Shown here: one piece after another, positions 44,286 through 57,231 of the stretch | Layout of the letters: every line of letters begins with the position of its first letter | How positions within the stretch are numbered: the stretch's first letter is position 1 | Assembly (NCBI GenBank): GCA_038373865.1 | Contig: JAXGGA010002892.1 | Location: 1-64,000, forward strand | DNA: 64,000 nt | Source of the DNA: Uloborus plumipes | Lineage: Eukaryota > Arthropoda > Arachnida > Araneae > Uloboridae | Direction of reading: 5' to 3' | Made by a program: the position numbers and the translations under genes | Notes under the pieces: model-generated | Told to the model about the DNA's origin: nothing | Seen by the model: the letters and a program-made list of their open reading frames with translations, nothing else | Database searches by the model: none

Positions 44286-46786
44286 AAAATAATAGGGTAG
44301 TTCTTTTGTTTCAGAAAGATTTTGTTTCCCACATGAAAAGGGGCAAAAATAATAAGAAGTAATCTTTTTCTGAAATATTGAAATTTTAGTAATCAAACAT
44401 TATAGCTAGATTTTAAAATGTAGTTTTTTTTAATGTTTTTATTTTGTTCTTTCGAATATTAATGCTCTGTAGCTGATTACTTCGTGTTTTAAAAGCAAAA
44501 TTGTGTACATTTCAATCACTCTTGAGATTTTTCACTTTACTAAATTTCTTACAAAAGAACACCCATAAAGTTCATGAATTCAAAATTGACACCTACCCTC
44601 GCTATTCTCGCACAGCTATGCATGTGCCAGGTGTCATTTAGAAATGTCAGGGAGGAGGAGTCAATCCCCCCCCCCTCCCCGGCTTTCAGAAATCAATGTA
44701 TTTTCATGAAAGGGGGCGTGGTTTTTGTTGTTTTCCGATGAGATTGCATTGTGTTTGCACCCTTTGACCCCTCTGGAAAAGCTTGAATTGACAGGACTGA
44801 CTCGTACTATAAAGGTAAAAAAAAATCTTTGAACAAAAGTAAATTCCACATTCTCACGAATATAAAAAGAAAGATTTTACTTTGATAATTAAAATGTGCA
44901 CATAGAATTTCATCTAAGCTCCAAGCATCTTCCATGAAGTAGTTTAAAAAAGCTGAACATGATGACAACAAAACAACTGTCCGTCAAAACTGAATATCTA
45001 ACTTGAATGAGCTTTAAAATCATTTAAAACAACCGCTTTAAAATAAAGTACTTTTAAAGGGCCCCCGAAAAAGTGTTTGGCCTAGAGCCCTCCAGCATCT
45101 TAGTCAACTTCTAAGGAGGGGAAAAAATTCGAAGTTTAGAACAATGCTGTATTTTAAGGTTGCAAGGGACTCAGGGCAATACCTTCTCTACGCTTGTAAA
45201 AAAATTCGGTAGCAGGAGAAACTCTTTCTCTTTCTCTTCAGATTCCATAATTCCATTATTAAGTTTCTTCAATAGCTTTATTATTGTGTACACAAATTGA
45301 AACTTTGTCTAGGAGTCTAGGAGTACCAGGATACCTCTTGGTAATTCTTCCACTTCACAAATACCTGGATTGGGGCCCCCGTCCTTCCGTTGCATCCTTC
45401 CCATTTCCTTAACGTCTTCAAATATAGCCCAGAATTGCCAGTTTTAAATTTTAACTTCAAAATTTCCTAAAATGGCAATTTTTGAGGACATTTTTTTTAA
45501 ATTTGCCCTCACTCTGCATTCTTTTTCGATTTTCTTCTGCCTAGTCTTACTAACAAGCCCAAAAATATCACAAACGCATTCCAGACCCAAGTTCTTGGTT
45601 TCTTATGTTTCAAGTATCTTGTCAAAGTCGAAAATTTCATAAATCCTAATTAGAGCTCATATGCTGCTATTTACGAAGCTAATAAACGTTATAAACTAAC
45701 TCCCGGAAAAAATTCTACACAGTTTTTCAGATACTACTCCGTGATAACCAATTGCATACCCCCCCCCCCCCATAGCATACGGTTGCATTTTTCAGATATC
45801 AATGTCGAAAAAATTTCGGAAAGAGCAGCTGAACCCTCGACATTTACTTATCATCTTCCAAGATAGTCAAAAATAACGTATAATAGATTTCAATGACAAA
45901 AAATTTTTTTGAGAATGTCCACGAACCTTCCCTATTTTTCTTTCCCTATTATATTTATTAAGAATTGAGTTGTATCTTGCTACGGTTCTATTATTTTAAT
46001 GGATAAATCGACATTTTTTAGAATTTTTATATAAAGTCACACATTATTTACATTCCTACAGCACTAACTTTTATTTTAATTTTTTATACATATTGTTTTG
46101 CATGTTAACACGATAACTGGTGTGTATGCATTTGTGTTCTTGATGTACCTCCTAATTATGAAACGTAAACAGAATGGATGATATTGAAAGACTGAACTTA
46201 AAGCAGTGTGTCTATCATTTGCACAGATTTCAGAAATATCAAGGCCCCTGCAAATTGATGGAAATAAGCAATAGTGATTGCTCAGTAATAATATAAAACT
46301 GTGTTTTTACAGTTATAATTTCGAAAAAATTTCGGGCGAAAACCCCCGAATCTCCTTTTCATAGCATAATTAGGTATGCCATTGGTGTTTTTAATAAAGT
46401 TTCAATTTCGAAAATGGGCGAGGGAATACCCGTATACTTCTTATTATTTCCCAAGATCGTCTAATTTACAAACTATAAAAATTCTGTGGGAAAAGCCCCG
46501 TTTCTCCCCACCGCTTAAAATCTCCAAAGATCGTGTCTAAAACTTCGTTTTTAGAGCAGCATTTTCTATATATATATATATATAAAAGAAAAATAAATAA
46601 AACATCGGAAGAGAAACTCCACGCTTCCTTCTCTTTCTGACATAATTAGAGATATAAATTGCGTTTTTCCAATCTATAACATCTATAACATAGTTAGAGG
46701 ATAGATGATAACAAACTGCGCTTTTTAATATTTCAAAAAATTTCGGAAAATGGAAGTGTTCTCAAACATGTTTTCCATCTAACATT
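44286..46786. other. Intergenic, degenerate AATTTCGG repeats, (TA)n
   Basis: No gene recognised. Segments near 45800, 46320, 46400 and 46735 share (A)AATTTCGG(A/G) followed by C-rich stretches, suggesting a decayed tandem or dispersed repeat. A (TA)n tract is at 46571-46588. Confidence 0.35.
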
Positions 46787-47062
46787 ATATGTGTTGTCTG
46801 GTTGCAAAACTGGTCATCTCCATAACAGAGAATGTTTCAGGAGACATGATTTTTTGTCGAATATTTAGGGAATTTGAGATAGGATCCAAATCTCTTGCTG
46901 TCAATGTGTCACTAAGTAGGTTTTAAAGCACCATAAGAGAATCTGGGGGATTCTCAGGGATCTGCAGGGAGGGGGTATTAAAAATTATAGTTAAGATTTG
47001 GCTGGTTTCAAAACCCATTTTGGAGTTGGTCGGTTTTGCAACCAGATGACACATATAGATTT
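46787..47062. mobile_element. MITE with ~34-bp inverted ends
   Basis: Ends near TATGTGTTGTCTGGTTGCAA and TATGTGTCATCTGGTTGCAA (reverse) bracket about 275 bp without coding sequence. A TA duplication is plausible because both ends sit in TATA contexts, so the exact borders are unsure. Confidence 0.6.
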
Positions 47063-48235
47063 GCATATTTCTGCCTTAGCCCTGGCTTATTAAAGGCAGT
47101 AACTTGCTGCCTATTTTAAAGATTGTCTGGGAATCTCGAGGATAAACCTCTGTCTTTAAGATACTTTTGAACCAATTAAGGGCCGATTTCATACATCCCC
47201 CAACTTTTAGGGAACTCTCGACGGCCCTGAATGCACTTTAAAACAGAAAAACATTATGGTCCAAATAATTTTTACGTTTGCTGCTTTTTATTTCCCTTTT
47301 GAGCAATTCCACGGTAACTTACGTTACATTTCGACCAAGTCTTATGCATTTAGCACCTTAGTACAAGCAAATATTGTTATACAAACTTTGTACAAAAGCA
47401 TTCAATGAAAATGACAGTCAAAAGCGAAATTAAAATGCAAAAATATTCGATGCACTTAAATTTTCAAAAATTTAGCAGTCAAAAATAAGGCAGTAACTTA
47501 CGTTACACAAAAAGGGAATGACATAATATGAAAATTGATTCTAAGGCAAATTTCTGCTCTATTACAGCTGTTTTCTTGTTTAAAGTACAATTTATCAGTT
47601 TCTTATAATATTTAAGAATATATTTTCATAAATTTAAAATTTTATTTCAAAAATTGAAATTTAGGGGAATTTTCAACTGGGTAACTTACGTTACAAAATT
47701 AACCTACAAAAACATCCTTATTACAAAAATTAATTAATGAAAATTACAGCTTAGTTTAGATCAAAATACTGAAAAACTAGCAATTATGAGTTAAATTTCC
47801 AGAAATATAATGTCAAACTCAATGATAAATCAAAAATATTACAAAACATAAGACTTTTAAATGCATACCAACCGCTGGTATTAACAAGTTCAGGTAATTT
47901 TATTTTTCGAATCATGTTTTCTCTTATAATAAATTTCGCCGTCGTTTCTGGCCATTTCTAATTGGTTCCAACAGCAGCCATTACTTTTACTTTAAACTCG
48001 TTTTCTTCAATAATTATCACAACTCAAGGATACAATGTATTTTCGTACTTCACCACACACCAGTCACCAGCTTTTATCTCTGTTTTTTTCTTCTTGTTCC
48101 TTAAAACACTAACCAAACGAAGCATTACAGTTTGTTAATTTCTAGTTCTTAAATGGTCATTGTAAATGTGCGGATCTTCAGAAAATATTTTTGGTAACTT
48201 TTTCTTTTTCTAACATATTTTAATACTATCAAGAG

Positions 48236-50730
48236 CAGTGGCGGATCCAGACTATGGATTTGGGAGGGGAACTTTTGTAGAAACTGTTTATTGGGGGGGG
48301 GGGGTATATTAAATGAACCCTCAAAAATATTTAAACATAAAGCTCTCTCTTTTTGCAGTGTGCTTTTTAATAAAGAATTAAATGCAATACAACTTTTTTT
48401 CGTCAAATTCTCAAATTTTAATTTCAATCCCCGTTTGTTTGTTGTTGAACTTTTTAATTAAGAAAAAAACATTAGCAGAAACTATGAAATATAAAGAGCA
48501 ATTCCACAAAAAATAAATACAAATGTGATTAAGCAATTTTGTGGCCACAAACACTTAGTAAAAAAAGATTGCTGAAAAAACCGACCTTCTCTTGTTTGAA
48601 TTTACAGTAACCCCTCGTTATATCGCGTTTTTCGGAGGACAAAGATGACAAAGTTTTTCTGCAAGAACTTATGCTGCAGTATACTCGTATTGACATCGTT
48701 GAAAAACAATGACAAAGAATTGGGAACATTGATTTGAAAATAGTGTTTCAATATCATAGATAATTAAAACGTTGCAACATTTTGGCGATAACGGCAACTT
48801 ATAGTAACCCGGTCCTACACTCTGGTAGTCTCTACAGCAACCTTACTTCCCATTCCCTCAGCTACGGGCGTCGGCAGGCGATTTTGTTTTTCCTTTGGAG
48901 TTTTGATGTTTTTTTTTCCCTTAATTTATTCCCCTTCCTTATCACTAGCGATTTTGATTTTTTGATTTTGATTTTTTATTTGTTTTTCGTTTGAATTCGT
49001 TTTTTGATTATGTTGGTTATTGTTGATGGTTTTTTTTTTCTTAATTTATTCCCCTTCCCTTCGTTATCGGATCTAGGAAAGTAAAATAACATCTGAATAA
49101 GCAGAAATGCTGTCACCCTTTTTAAAATAGAACTATTCAAGGGCGTTGCAGTAGTGGCTTTCGATGTCGGACTGAATTTAGGAAAAAATAAACATAGCAT
49201 GCACTTTAAAAAAAAAAAGACAAAAAAAAAAACTTTTACACCGTACAAGCCGCCATGGCGAAAAGCCGCAGGAGTGAAAATTTAGCTTTTAAACACGTAT
49301 AAACCGCGGCTTATCTGTCCGAAAATACGGTATATAACAGCACATTTTCCTTCTCTTCTGTTTGTTTTGAAAATTTGTCATATGGCTTTCTTTTCGAGCA
49401 TTGCTGTGGAAATATTTTCATTTACGCAAAACTTGTTTGAATCAGTAATTTTTGTAAATCAATGATAAAAAAATTAAATAAATTCTTTCTTTCATCAACA
49501 TTATTTTTTAAATTATGTTTTAAATGAGTTGTTCATTTCGAAACATTGTTAAATTTGTTGTTCTCATCGTCATTCTTCGTTCTGTTTATCTCAGAACAAC
49601 TTGCTCCACCCGCGGAACAACTTGCTCCCCCGTCGAGGTAAGTTGTTAATTTTCGGGTTTATTTACCATAGAATTAATTATTAAAAAACCTTACGAAATA
49701 AAACTAAAAAAAAAAAACAGCTTTTGTATCAAAGGGACAAAGAAAAACCTTGGAATATTAATTTTAGAATCTTGTTTTCCGAACAAATTTTAAGCATGAG
49801 TAAAACACGGAACTTTTGGCCCAGCTCTCCCCTGCTTACATTTATTTTTTCTGTAAGTAATTAATGTAGAACAAATTGAATGAAAGAACTAAGACTTACC
49901 ATGAGGAAAAGAAGATAGCTGAAGAACAGTTCTCATCAGCAAAAAAAAATCTTGAAAATAAAACGTAGCTATCACAAATAAATTTGTTATCGTTGTGGTG
50001 GTATTGTACAGCACAGAATAAGCGCACTAAACTAACGCCTCCTAAATACTAAATGCCTGAAACTTCCCGGTTTTTAGCACAGAGCAAGATTTCATTCTAG
50101 GTTCACGATACACTGCCATCTACACGAGTTCTTCGAGAAAGAGAAATTAACGATTGGTTCATTTCTAAACTTCAATTTAAAAATCAACCAATCAAAAAAT
50201 TTAACTCGAATATTGTTTGGATCCATCGCCAATAGCTGAAAAGTTCCCTTGGTTCACGATACACTGCCATCTACCGGAGTTCTTCCAAAAATTAACGATT
50301 GGTTCATTTCTGAATTTAAATTTAAAAATTAACCGATCGAAAAATAACAACGACATCATCGGATTGCCGCAAGGTGGCGTTTAATGTTGAACCCATCTCT
50401 ACGGTAGCGAAGCAAATGTTATAGGCATTTAGTATTTAGGAGGCGTTGACTAAACACGAAACACAGGGTTGCCAACTCTTAAAAATGCACCCCCCCCCCT
50501 AAACTCAACTCAAAAAACCCTTAGATGCGATTGGATAATAATGACGTCATGAATCAAAAACTTAGGTTGCCACAAAATGTTTGGTAGCCAAATCTCAAAT
50601 ATAAAAACGAAAGGAATCTGAAAAACGAAATTATTTTCCTTTTCTCTGTTCTGAAAATTTTTATGCACCTTGGCATTTTGGGGGGGGGGGACGTTCCCCC
50701 AGTTCCCCCCCCCCCGTGGATCCGCGCCTG
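48236..50730. mobile_element. hAT-superfamily element, 2.5 kb
   Basis: Identical 8-mers ATCAAGAG flank it (48228-48235, 50731-50738). Ends CAGTGGCGGATCCAGAC and CAGGCGCGGATCCACGG (reverse), with G/C-runs just inside. No intact transposase; it contains a younger MITE (50033-50448) and a TATACCGTATTTTCGG-type repeat near 49320. Confidence 0.85.
50033..50448. mobile_element. MITE with 7-bp duplication, 416 bp
   Basis: Ends TAACGCCTCCTAAATACTAA and CAACGCCTCCTAAATACTAA (reverse). Flanks ACTAAAC at 50026-50032 and 50449-50455 are identical. Inside, GGTTCACGATACACTGCCAT recurs at about 50100 and 50252 with some 80 bp of homology, a direct internal duplication. Confidence 0.78.
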
Positions 50731-51816
50731 ATCAAGAGTGACTTATTTATGAATCTGTAATATCCACATGACTTTTCTCATACCCCTTCTACAGCACATC
50801 TTTTCTGCAGAGGTTAGTGGCATTTTAATGCAGAATAAAATATATTTCAATTGAAAGAGAAAACAAAATTTTGTATTTGTTTTTTCCAAAACATATTTGA
50901 TAACTTTAAATCATAACAGAAGTCATTTTTGAATAATTCATAGTACATTACCTCTTAAATATTCTGAATGCAGAGAGATTGTTTAGAGAGAATTAATATC
51001 TTAAAAGCCAAAAAGAAACATGTAATTTATAATAGAGGTGTATTGTAATCTTATTAACAAATAGAGACATTTTAAGAAATATGATTAATTTAGATTAAGT
51101 AAATACAGTACAATTAAAAGAATTATTGAATAAATTACTCCTATTAATCATGTAGGTTTTATTCACAATTTACTTTATTTCTAAACACAAGCATTTAAGT
51201 TCTACTAATAAGGTAACTTACGTTATCTGCATATGTGGGTAACTTACGTTACACGTTTTGATTGTAGCACAAAAAATTAAACAAACAATATTCAAAAGAA
51301 AAGTACTGGTATTTGCTTAGTACACACTTATAATATAGAAAATATAACACAGTCAACATTGTATTGCCCTTTCTTTACTTGCTTTAAAAACTTTAACATG
51401 TTTTTGGTAACTTACGTTACATAGAACAGACCCTTTTGGAAATTGACAATCACTTAATTAAATTGAACACGCTTGTTTCATCAACTCACAATATTAATTT
51501 AAAGTGTAATAAACTATAATCTTCCTTTGTCACATTTATCTAATGGAAAAAATTGAAACTTATCAATGTTGAAAGTTTGACCATTTGCTTCACTAAAAAT
51601 AAAATACTCTAATACCAACTTCAAAGTATTGCCGAAACTAAAAAACTAAATTCCTAACAAAAAATTGTTATAACTAAGAAACTTCTAACCTTTCTAAACT
51701 AAAAAATATGCAGAACAGTCACATTGCTCGAGTTTAATTTTTTCACAGTTTTTCCACACTTGCATGGAATTGCCCTTTTTAGCCTACTTTCCCGTTAAAA
51801 ATAAAAGAGAGACGAA

Positions 51817-53041
51817 ACTAGCTGTCGTGGCCGTCACGAAACTTTCTTCTATATCTATCTTATGAATTCCGGTTACAAAATAAAATACGTACTCGCCCGA
51901 GTAGTTGGAGACAGCGCCAATTTCCCAATTATCGTAATAACCCTGCAAATGCAGAATCAATGAGCGAAATTGGAAATCATTGCAAAAGCCTTGTTTAGAT
52001 AAATTGCAAACATTTTGTTTGTTAGTAAAAAGAAATTGGCAACAGTTAAAAATTTCAAATCATTGAAAGTTTTCAGCTGTTTTGATAATTAAATAGCGTG
52101 AAAGCGATTTTTTAATGAAGTAATTTTTCGCATTGTTGACTAAGCGCAAAAATCACCCCACCCTCCCCCTGGGGCGATTGGCGCCAAAATTTAATCGATG
52201 CTTGCTTCCATATTGGGTTAGTGTTATTCCAAATTTCATTCAAATCGCAGCAATATTTCCCGAGATACAGTAGGTGCAGTGACAAAATAAGCACTTTTGA
52301 TTGCTCCACCCCCCTTTGAGATATTGACACACAAATTGAATCAGCACCTGTACTCAATAGGGTCTACCTATGGACTAATTTTCGTTTGATTCCGCCGGTT
52401 ACTTCCTGAGATATAGCAGTCACCCCCGCGCAGAACACGTGCGATTGCTCCACCCCCCTTCAAGATATTGACAAACAAATTGAATCAGCACCTGTACTCA
52501 GTAGGGTCTACCTATGGACCAATTTTCGTTTGATTCCGCCGGTTACTTCCTGAGATATAGCAATCACCCCTGCGCAGAACACGTGCGATTGCTCCACCCC
52601 CCTTGGAGATATTGACAAACAAATTGAATCAGCACCTGTACTCAGTAGGGTCTATCTATGGACCAATTTTCGTTTTATTCCGCCAGTTACTTCCTGAGAT
52701 ATAGCAATCACCCCCGCGCAGAACACGTGCGATTGCTCCACCCCCTTGGAGGAATTCGCTAAAAAAAGTCAGGTGCACCAGTTCACATGGTGGTACATAT
52801 GTGAAAAAATTTTTGTTCGATTTCATTCAGTAGTTTTTGCTCTAGCGCGGCCACAAAAACTGGTCACACACATACAGACTCACACACACACAGACAGACA
52901 GACAGACAGACATTTTCTAAAAATGGTCGAAATGGACTCAGCGCACCTCAAAACGTGCAAATCCGTCAAAATTCGACATTCGAAAATTTTCACGAAACCA
53001 ATACTTTCTTCTATATATTAGATATAGAAGAAAGTAAAAAG
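51817..53041 (-). mobile_element. Helentron/HINE-like element copy 1, 1225 bp
   Basis: On the minus strand it ends with a small hairpin (TCGTG-ACGGC-CACGA) followed by CAGCTAG and T, a Helitron-type 3' terminus. The other end holds a larger hairpin formed by TACTTTCTTCTATAT and its inverse. It carries a (CAGA)n microsatellite near 52890-52912 and an internal 144-bp tandem repeat with unit starts at 52299, 52443, 52587 and 52731. There is no target duplication, as expected for rolling-circle elements. No Rep-helicase gene, so non-autonomous. Class is inference from structure. Confidence 0.65.
52299..52750. repeat. 144-bp tandem repeat in copy 1
   Basis: Unit starts GATTGCTCCACCCCCCTT at 52299, 52443, 52587 and 52731, spaced exactly 144 bp. 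Each unit carries AATTGAATCAGCACCTGTAC, CCGCCGGTTACTTCCTGAGA (with variants) and, in most units, AGAACACGTGC. The equivalent array in copy 2 has one fewer unit. Confidence 0.85.
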
Positions 53042-53061
53042 TATTAAAATTGGCTAAATGC

Positions 53062-53150
53062 ATCTAAAAAATATCGCCAAGTCCAAAAAATATCGCCAAG
53101 TTAAAAAAAATATCGCCAAGTCCAAAAAATATCGCCAAGTTAAAAAAATA
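53062..53150. repeat. Short tandem repeat TATCGCCAAG
   Basis: Four units of about 20 bp, AAAAAATATCGCCAAGT(C/T), lie head to tail just before the larger array. Similar TATCGCCAA motifs occur at 43900-43985. Confidence 0.75.
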
Positions 53151-53215
53151 AAAAGGTAAAATGAATATCGAAAAATTAAAAATTTGAAAGTAGGGTATTG
53201 AGATGGGGAATTTGT

Positions 53216-54262
53216 GTGTCGGTCTGTCGGTCTGGCGGTCGGTCTGTCTGTCCCCCCCTAATAACTTTTGAATGAATATTCCGATTTGGACAAACTTTTT
53301 TTTGTTGGAAAGATCTCGGCGAGTACAGCTCATTCCCATATTTGATTTTTCGATTTGAACAATTTTTGGTTCAACTTTGAGCCGTTCAAACAACCTGTCC
53401 CGCGATGCTAACTTTTTAGTTAACAGTCCGATTTGAACAAACTTTTTTTTGTTCGAAAGATCTTTTCAAGGATACTTCATTCCTGTATCTACATTTTCGA
53501 TTTGAACAATTTTTCGTTCAACATTGAACCGTTCAAGCAACCTTTCCCCCCTAATAATTTTTGAATGAACATTCCGATTTGAACAAACTTTTTTTTGTTG
53601 GATAGATCTCGGCGATTACAACTCATTCCCATATTTGATTTTTCGATTTGAACAATTTTGGTTCAACATTGAACCGTTCAAGCAACCTTTCCCCCCCTAA
53701 TAACTTTTGAATGAACATTCCGATTTGAACAAACTTTTTTTTGTTGGAAAGATTTCGGCGAGTACAACTCATTCCCATATTTGATTTTTCGATTTGAACA
53801 ATTTTTGGTTCAACTTTGAACCGTTCAAACAACCTGTCCCGCGATGCTAACTTTTGAGTGAACTGTCCGATTTCAACAAACTTTTTTTTGTTCGAAAGAT
53901 CTTATCAAGGATACTTCATTCCCGTATTTACATTTCCGATTTGAACAATTTTTCGTTCAACATTGAACCGCTCAAGCAAGCTGTCACCCCTAATAATTTT
54001 TGAGTGAACAGTCCGATTTAAATAAACTTTTTTTTTGTTCGAAGGATCTCAGCAATGATACTTCATTACAGTATTTAAATTTTCAATTTGAACATTTTTT
54101 CGTTCAACATTGAACCGTTCAAGCAACCTTTCCCCACCTAATAACTTCTAAGTGAACCATCCGAATGGAATAAACTTTTTTTTGTTTGAAAGATCTCGGA
54201 GAGGTTCATTCCCTTATTTCGCTTTTTGGTTTGAACCATTTTTCGTTCAATATTGAACCGTT
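53216..54262. repeat. 146-147-bp tandem array, seven units
   Basis: The landmark CCGAT-TG-A-(C/T)AAACTTTTTTTTG recurs at 53281, 53428, 53574, 53720, 53867, 54013 and 54161 (spacings 146-148). Two sub-types alternate irregularly: one with ACTCATTCCCATATTTGATT, the other with a GATACTTCATTCC segment. The array is preceded by a GTCTGTCGGTCTGGCGGTCG tract (53216-53250). No coding function; a long minus frame crosses it by chance. Confidence 0.8.
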
Positions 54263-54289
54263 CAGAAAAAAATTTAACATTAGCGCCTA

Positions 54290-55747
54290 CGGGGAATTTA
54301 AGTTGAATGTTGATCCTGGAACTTAAAGTCGGATTTCCTTCAAACTAACTTTGTAAAAAAATGGTTTTGATAAATAATGTTTGTAAAGTACTTTTCTGAA
54401 TAATCTTCTGTGAGGACTCTGATTCCGACTCCGACTCCACAAACATGGCGGAAATGCAGGCTCAGAAAAAAATGACTGACTGTGCAGACGATTTTTTGTT
54501 TATTTATTCATTTGTGTTATTTTATTTGTTACTATTATTTTTTTTTGGCAGACGATTTTTTTTGTAACAAAAGTGTTTCATTCACGAAGGCATTTTATTC
54601 TTTATTTATATTTAACAACTGGCAACGGTTTAAAAGTGAAAATCGAGACATTTTATCGACGGACGAGTTTTTTTTTCCGTTCTTTGATAAAATGTGTTTT
54701 GATGTACTTTGTACTTTTAATTTTTTTTTTTTTTTTTGAAAACGATTGAGGAATTTTTTTACAGAAGAACTGTAACAGTTACATTCTTTAAAAGGTGCGA
54801 CAAAACTTCATTTATTCATTTATTTACTTTTTATGTCTCTATTTCATCTGATGAGAGGGGTATATTTTGCTTTTAGAAATCAGCTCTAAGTGCTAAAAAG
54901 GTATGTTTAACATAATATTTAGTCTCAGATGATCAAGAGAATAATGATCAGATGCTAGAATGCCGATGTCGATGTACGGGAAAGTAGGCTCGTTTAGTTC
55001 TTGACAGAACTTCTTGTTGACTTACTTCATTTCTATTTTTTTTTTTTTTTTTTGAAAATAATGTTTCGTTAAAAAAGTTGCTCTTCGCGAGAATACGGGG
55101 CGTTAGCCATCCCGTATAAATGTTCCCCGAGATACGGGGCGATTTTCATTTTACGGGACAGTCCCTTAAAATATGGGACATTTAGCAACGCTGATCCTCA
55201 TTTCCCTTGCCTTAAGAAATAAAGTAAAATTAATTAAACTAGGACATAAAATTTTAAAATGTTGATGCTAGAGTTTTATAGACAAAGATGAGAGAATGAG
55301 ATGTCAAGTGTAAGAAGATAAAAGGGATTTTCTTTTTTAATTCAATTCGAACCATTTCATCAATAGGTAACTTGGACGAATAGATTTATTTTTTAATAAA
55401 TATTTTTTAAAACGCCTTTTGCAGACCCAGAGCAATCCCCCGATAAAGCATCCAGTCTTTGCATTGTGCCACCACAGACCATTAAGGTGCTGATTCGTTG
55501 GCACAGATAACTTTGACGCCCAGTTACTGCCAGATGGAGGCAACTGGGCTCCCTTCGATGCGAAACTGTACTAGGAATTTTTATTTTGCAAAAGGATAAT
55601 CAAAGCCAAACGACGACCCCAAGGGATCTTTTACATGCCGCATAATCACACGACATGGACGCTGAGGATTTTCTGCATCGCGAAAATCCGTCGACTTTCT
55701 CCCGCGGCGGGTCCGCGCGTTACCATCGAAACGAGTTTTGATGGTAA
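54290..55747. other. Intergenic, T-rich runs and unassigned repeat
   Basis: T-runs at 54720-54737 and 55037-55052. Segment 55400-55745 includes GGGATCTTTTACATGCCGCA, a motif common in invertebrate repeats, and short frames on the minus strand without domains. No gene recognised. Confidence 0.3.
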
Positions 55748-56792
55748 GGGCGCTTTTACACTTGACGACACGACAACGACGAAAGTCGGACGGTAATACA
55801 GCAACGATAAGTACCGTGTCGTGTCGTTTATCGCACTGCTTTTCCACTCAAACGATATCGTTTCTCCGAACGGGTCATTTTCCATCGCATTTCATTTCGA
55901 GATAGCACTGTGCTCACACGTATATTATTATGGCTCCTCCATTTATCAGATTACGACTGTTATATTTACTTTACTTCCAGAAAAAGAAAACAAATGAAAA
56001 ATACGATATTGAGTGCATGATATTCACAACTTTATTACATTCTCACTCACCTTGTTTACTAAGAACGAAACGCATACTATCTGCTGGAATTGCAGAGCGA
56101 TAAATGGCGGATCTAACTCCCAAAAGTTTGCCATAGAACTTTTTAAAATTAAGTCCACAGTTCGCCATGATATAAGTTGGTCGTCGCAATATAGTTTTGT
56201 TTTGTTTTCGTAATTGTAGTGCTCTTTAGTACTAAGCGAGTGTATCCCCATTTCGTTATAATGAAGAGAATTCGTTAACAAATATGTTTCGTTGTCAATC
56301 GTCTCTTCGTTGACACCATCGCTTCTTTGCGAATAGATTCGCCATTTATCCCTCGGCGGCGCCAACACTGTCAGAATGAAAACTTGAGTTTTTTTTTTGT
56401 TGCATTAAAAATCGTCTGAGCAACAATAATGAAACAAAATACCAACTAAAATGAATAAAATTGTTTTATTGCTACATCTTTTGTTTATCGTCTGCAAATT
56501 GAAGCTTATATTTATTAATAATGAGATGTCGAATTTAAACGCAATTGCTATATAGTTCGAAGAAAGTAAACAGATGGATGAGTATCGTCCCGATTTTAAA
56601 GGAGAGACGGATGCCATCCGACACGAATGGGACGACAAACGACAGCGTTCGGTCGGAGACGGCAGAATCGTCCTGGAATCGGGAGATGGAAAAGCGCATA
56701 GCATATTTTAATGCATTTTGCGTGCTCCAATGTCGGATGACGACAATCGCTTGCGATTTATCGTTGCCGTGTCGGTAAGTGTAAAAGCGCCC
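55748..56792. mobile_element. PIF/Harbinger-like element, 1045 bp
   Basis: Both ends start GGGCGCTTTTACACTT followed by a CGACACG-CAACG stretch, flanked by TAA (55745-55747, 56793-56795). A three-base TAA duplication and GGGC ends fit Harbinger. Interior frames of up to 114 codons show no recognisable DDE or MYB domain, so it is probably non-autonomous. Confidence 0.8.
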
Positions 56793-56810
56793 TAACGGTC
56801 CACGGCATGG

Positions 56811-57231
56811 TAAGGCTCCTACAAGAGGGGAGCTGACTCCTCCGACATTTTGGTTCCAAAACGGTGGGCATGGAACCACTGGTATCTGTACTCAAGTCGC
56901 ATTGAAGTAAAGTGGGAGCTAAGTTTGAATTATAGCTGCATAGATGATATTTGAACATTTTTGTCAACATGACAAAAACATTTCATAAACCCAGGCTGAA
57001 AACAAGTGCACTATGAAAATAGACCCAATTTCAGGAAACATTTCCCAATAAACTGTTTTCAAATTCGGGAAATAAGTTATCTTTTTAAATTTACCTAACA
57101 GGGTGCTTTATCCAACTTATCGTAAGTTATTTTACGCCAGAGCAACCAGATATAATATTAATGTGTTTCAAATACTTATAACAAGGCTGGATTCAAGAAT
57201 GTCTTGGAACCAAAATGTCGGACGAACTCTA
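56811..57231 (+). mobile_element. MITE X, 421 bp, 8-bp duplication
   Basis: Flanked by CGGCATGG (56803-56810, 57232-57239). Subterminal TCCGACATTTTGGTTCCAA occurs at both sides in inverted orientation. The right terminus is shorter than the left by deletion. It is homologous, in reverse, to MITE Y at 63552-63992. Confidence 0.78.

Larger units (their letters stand above)
47301..51778. mobile_element. Element with six GTAACTTACGTTAC motifs, split by hAT
   Basis: Ends read GAGCAATTCCACGG and GGGCAATTCCATGC (reverse). The 14-mer GTAACTTACGTTAC occurs at 47314, 47493, 47681, 51213 (last base T), 51239 and 51407, always in the same orientation. An hAT element with an 8-bp duplication (48236-50730) is inserted in the middle, so the original was about 2 kb. 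No coding sequence was seen. Class unknown. Confidence 0.6.

Noticed and set aside
55337..55885. Minus-strand frames of 68-88 codons as a possible gene exon
   Set aside because: They lie in repeat-like sequence partly within a Harbinger-like element and show no family signature.
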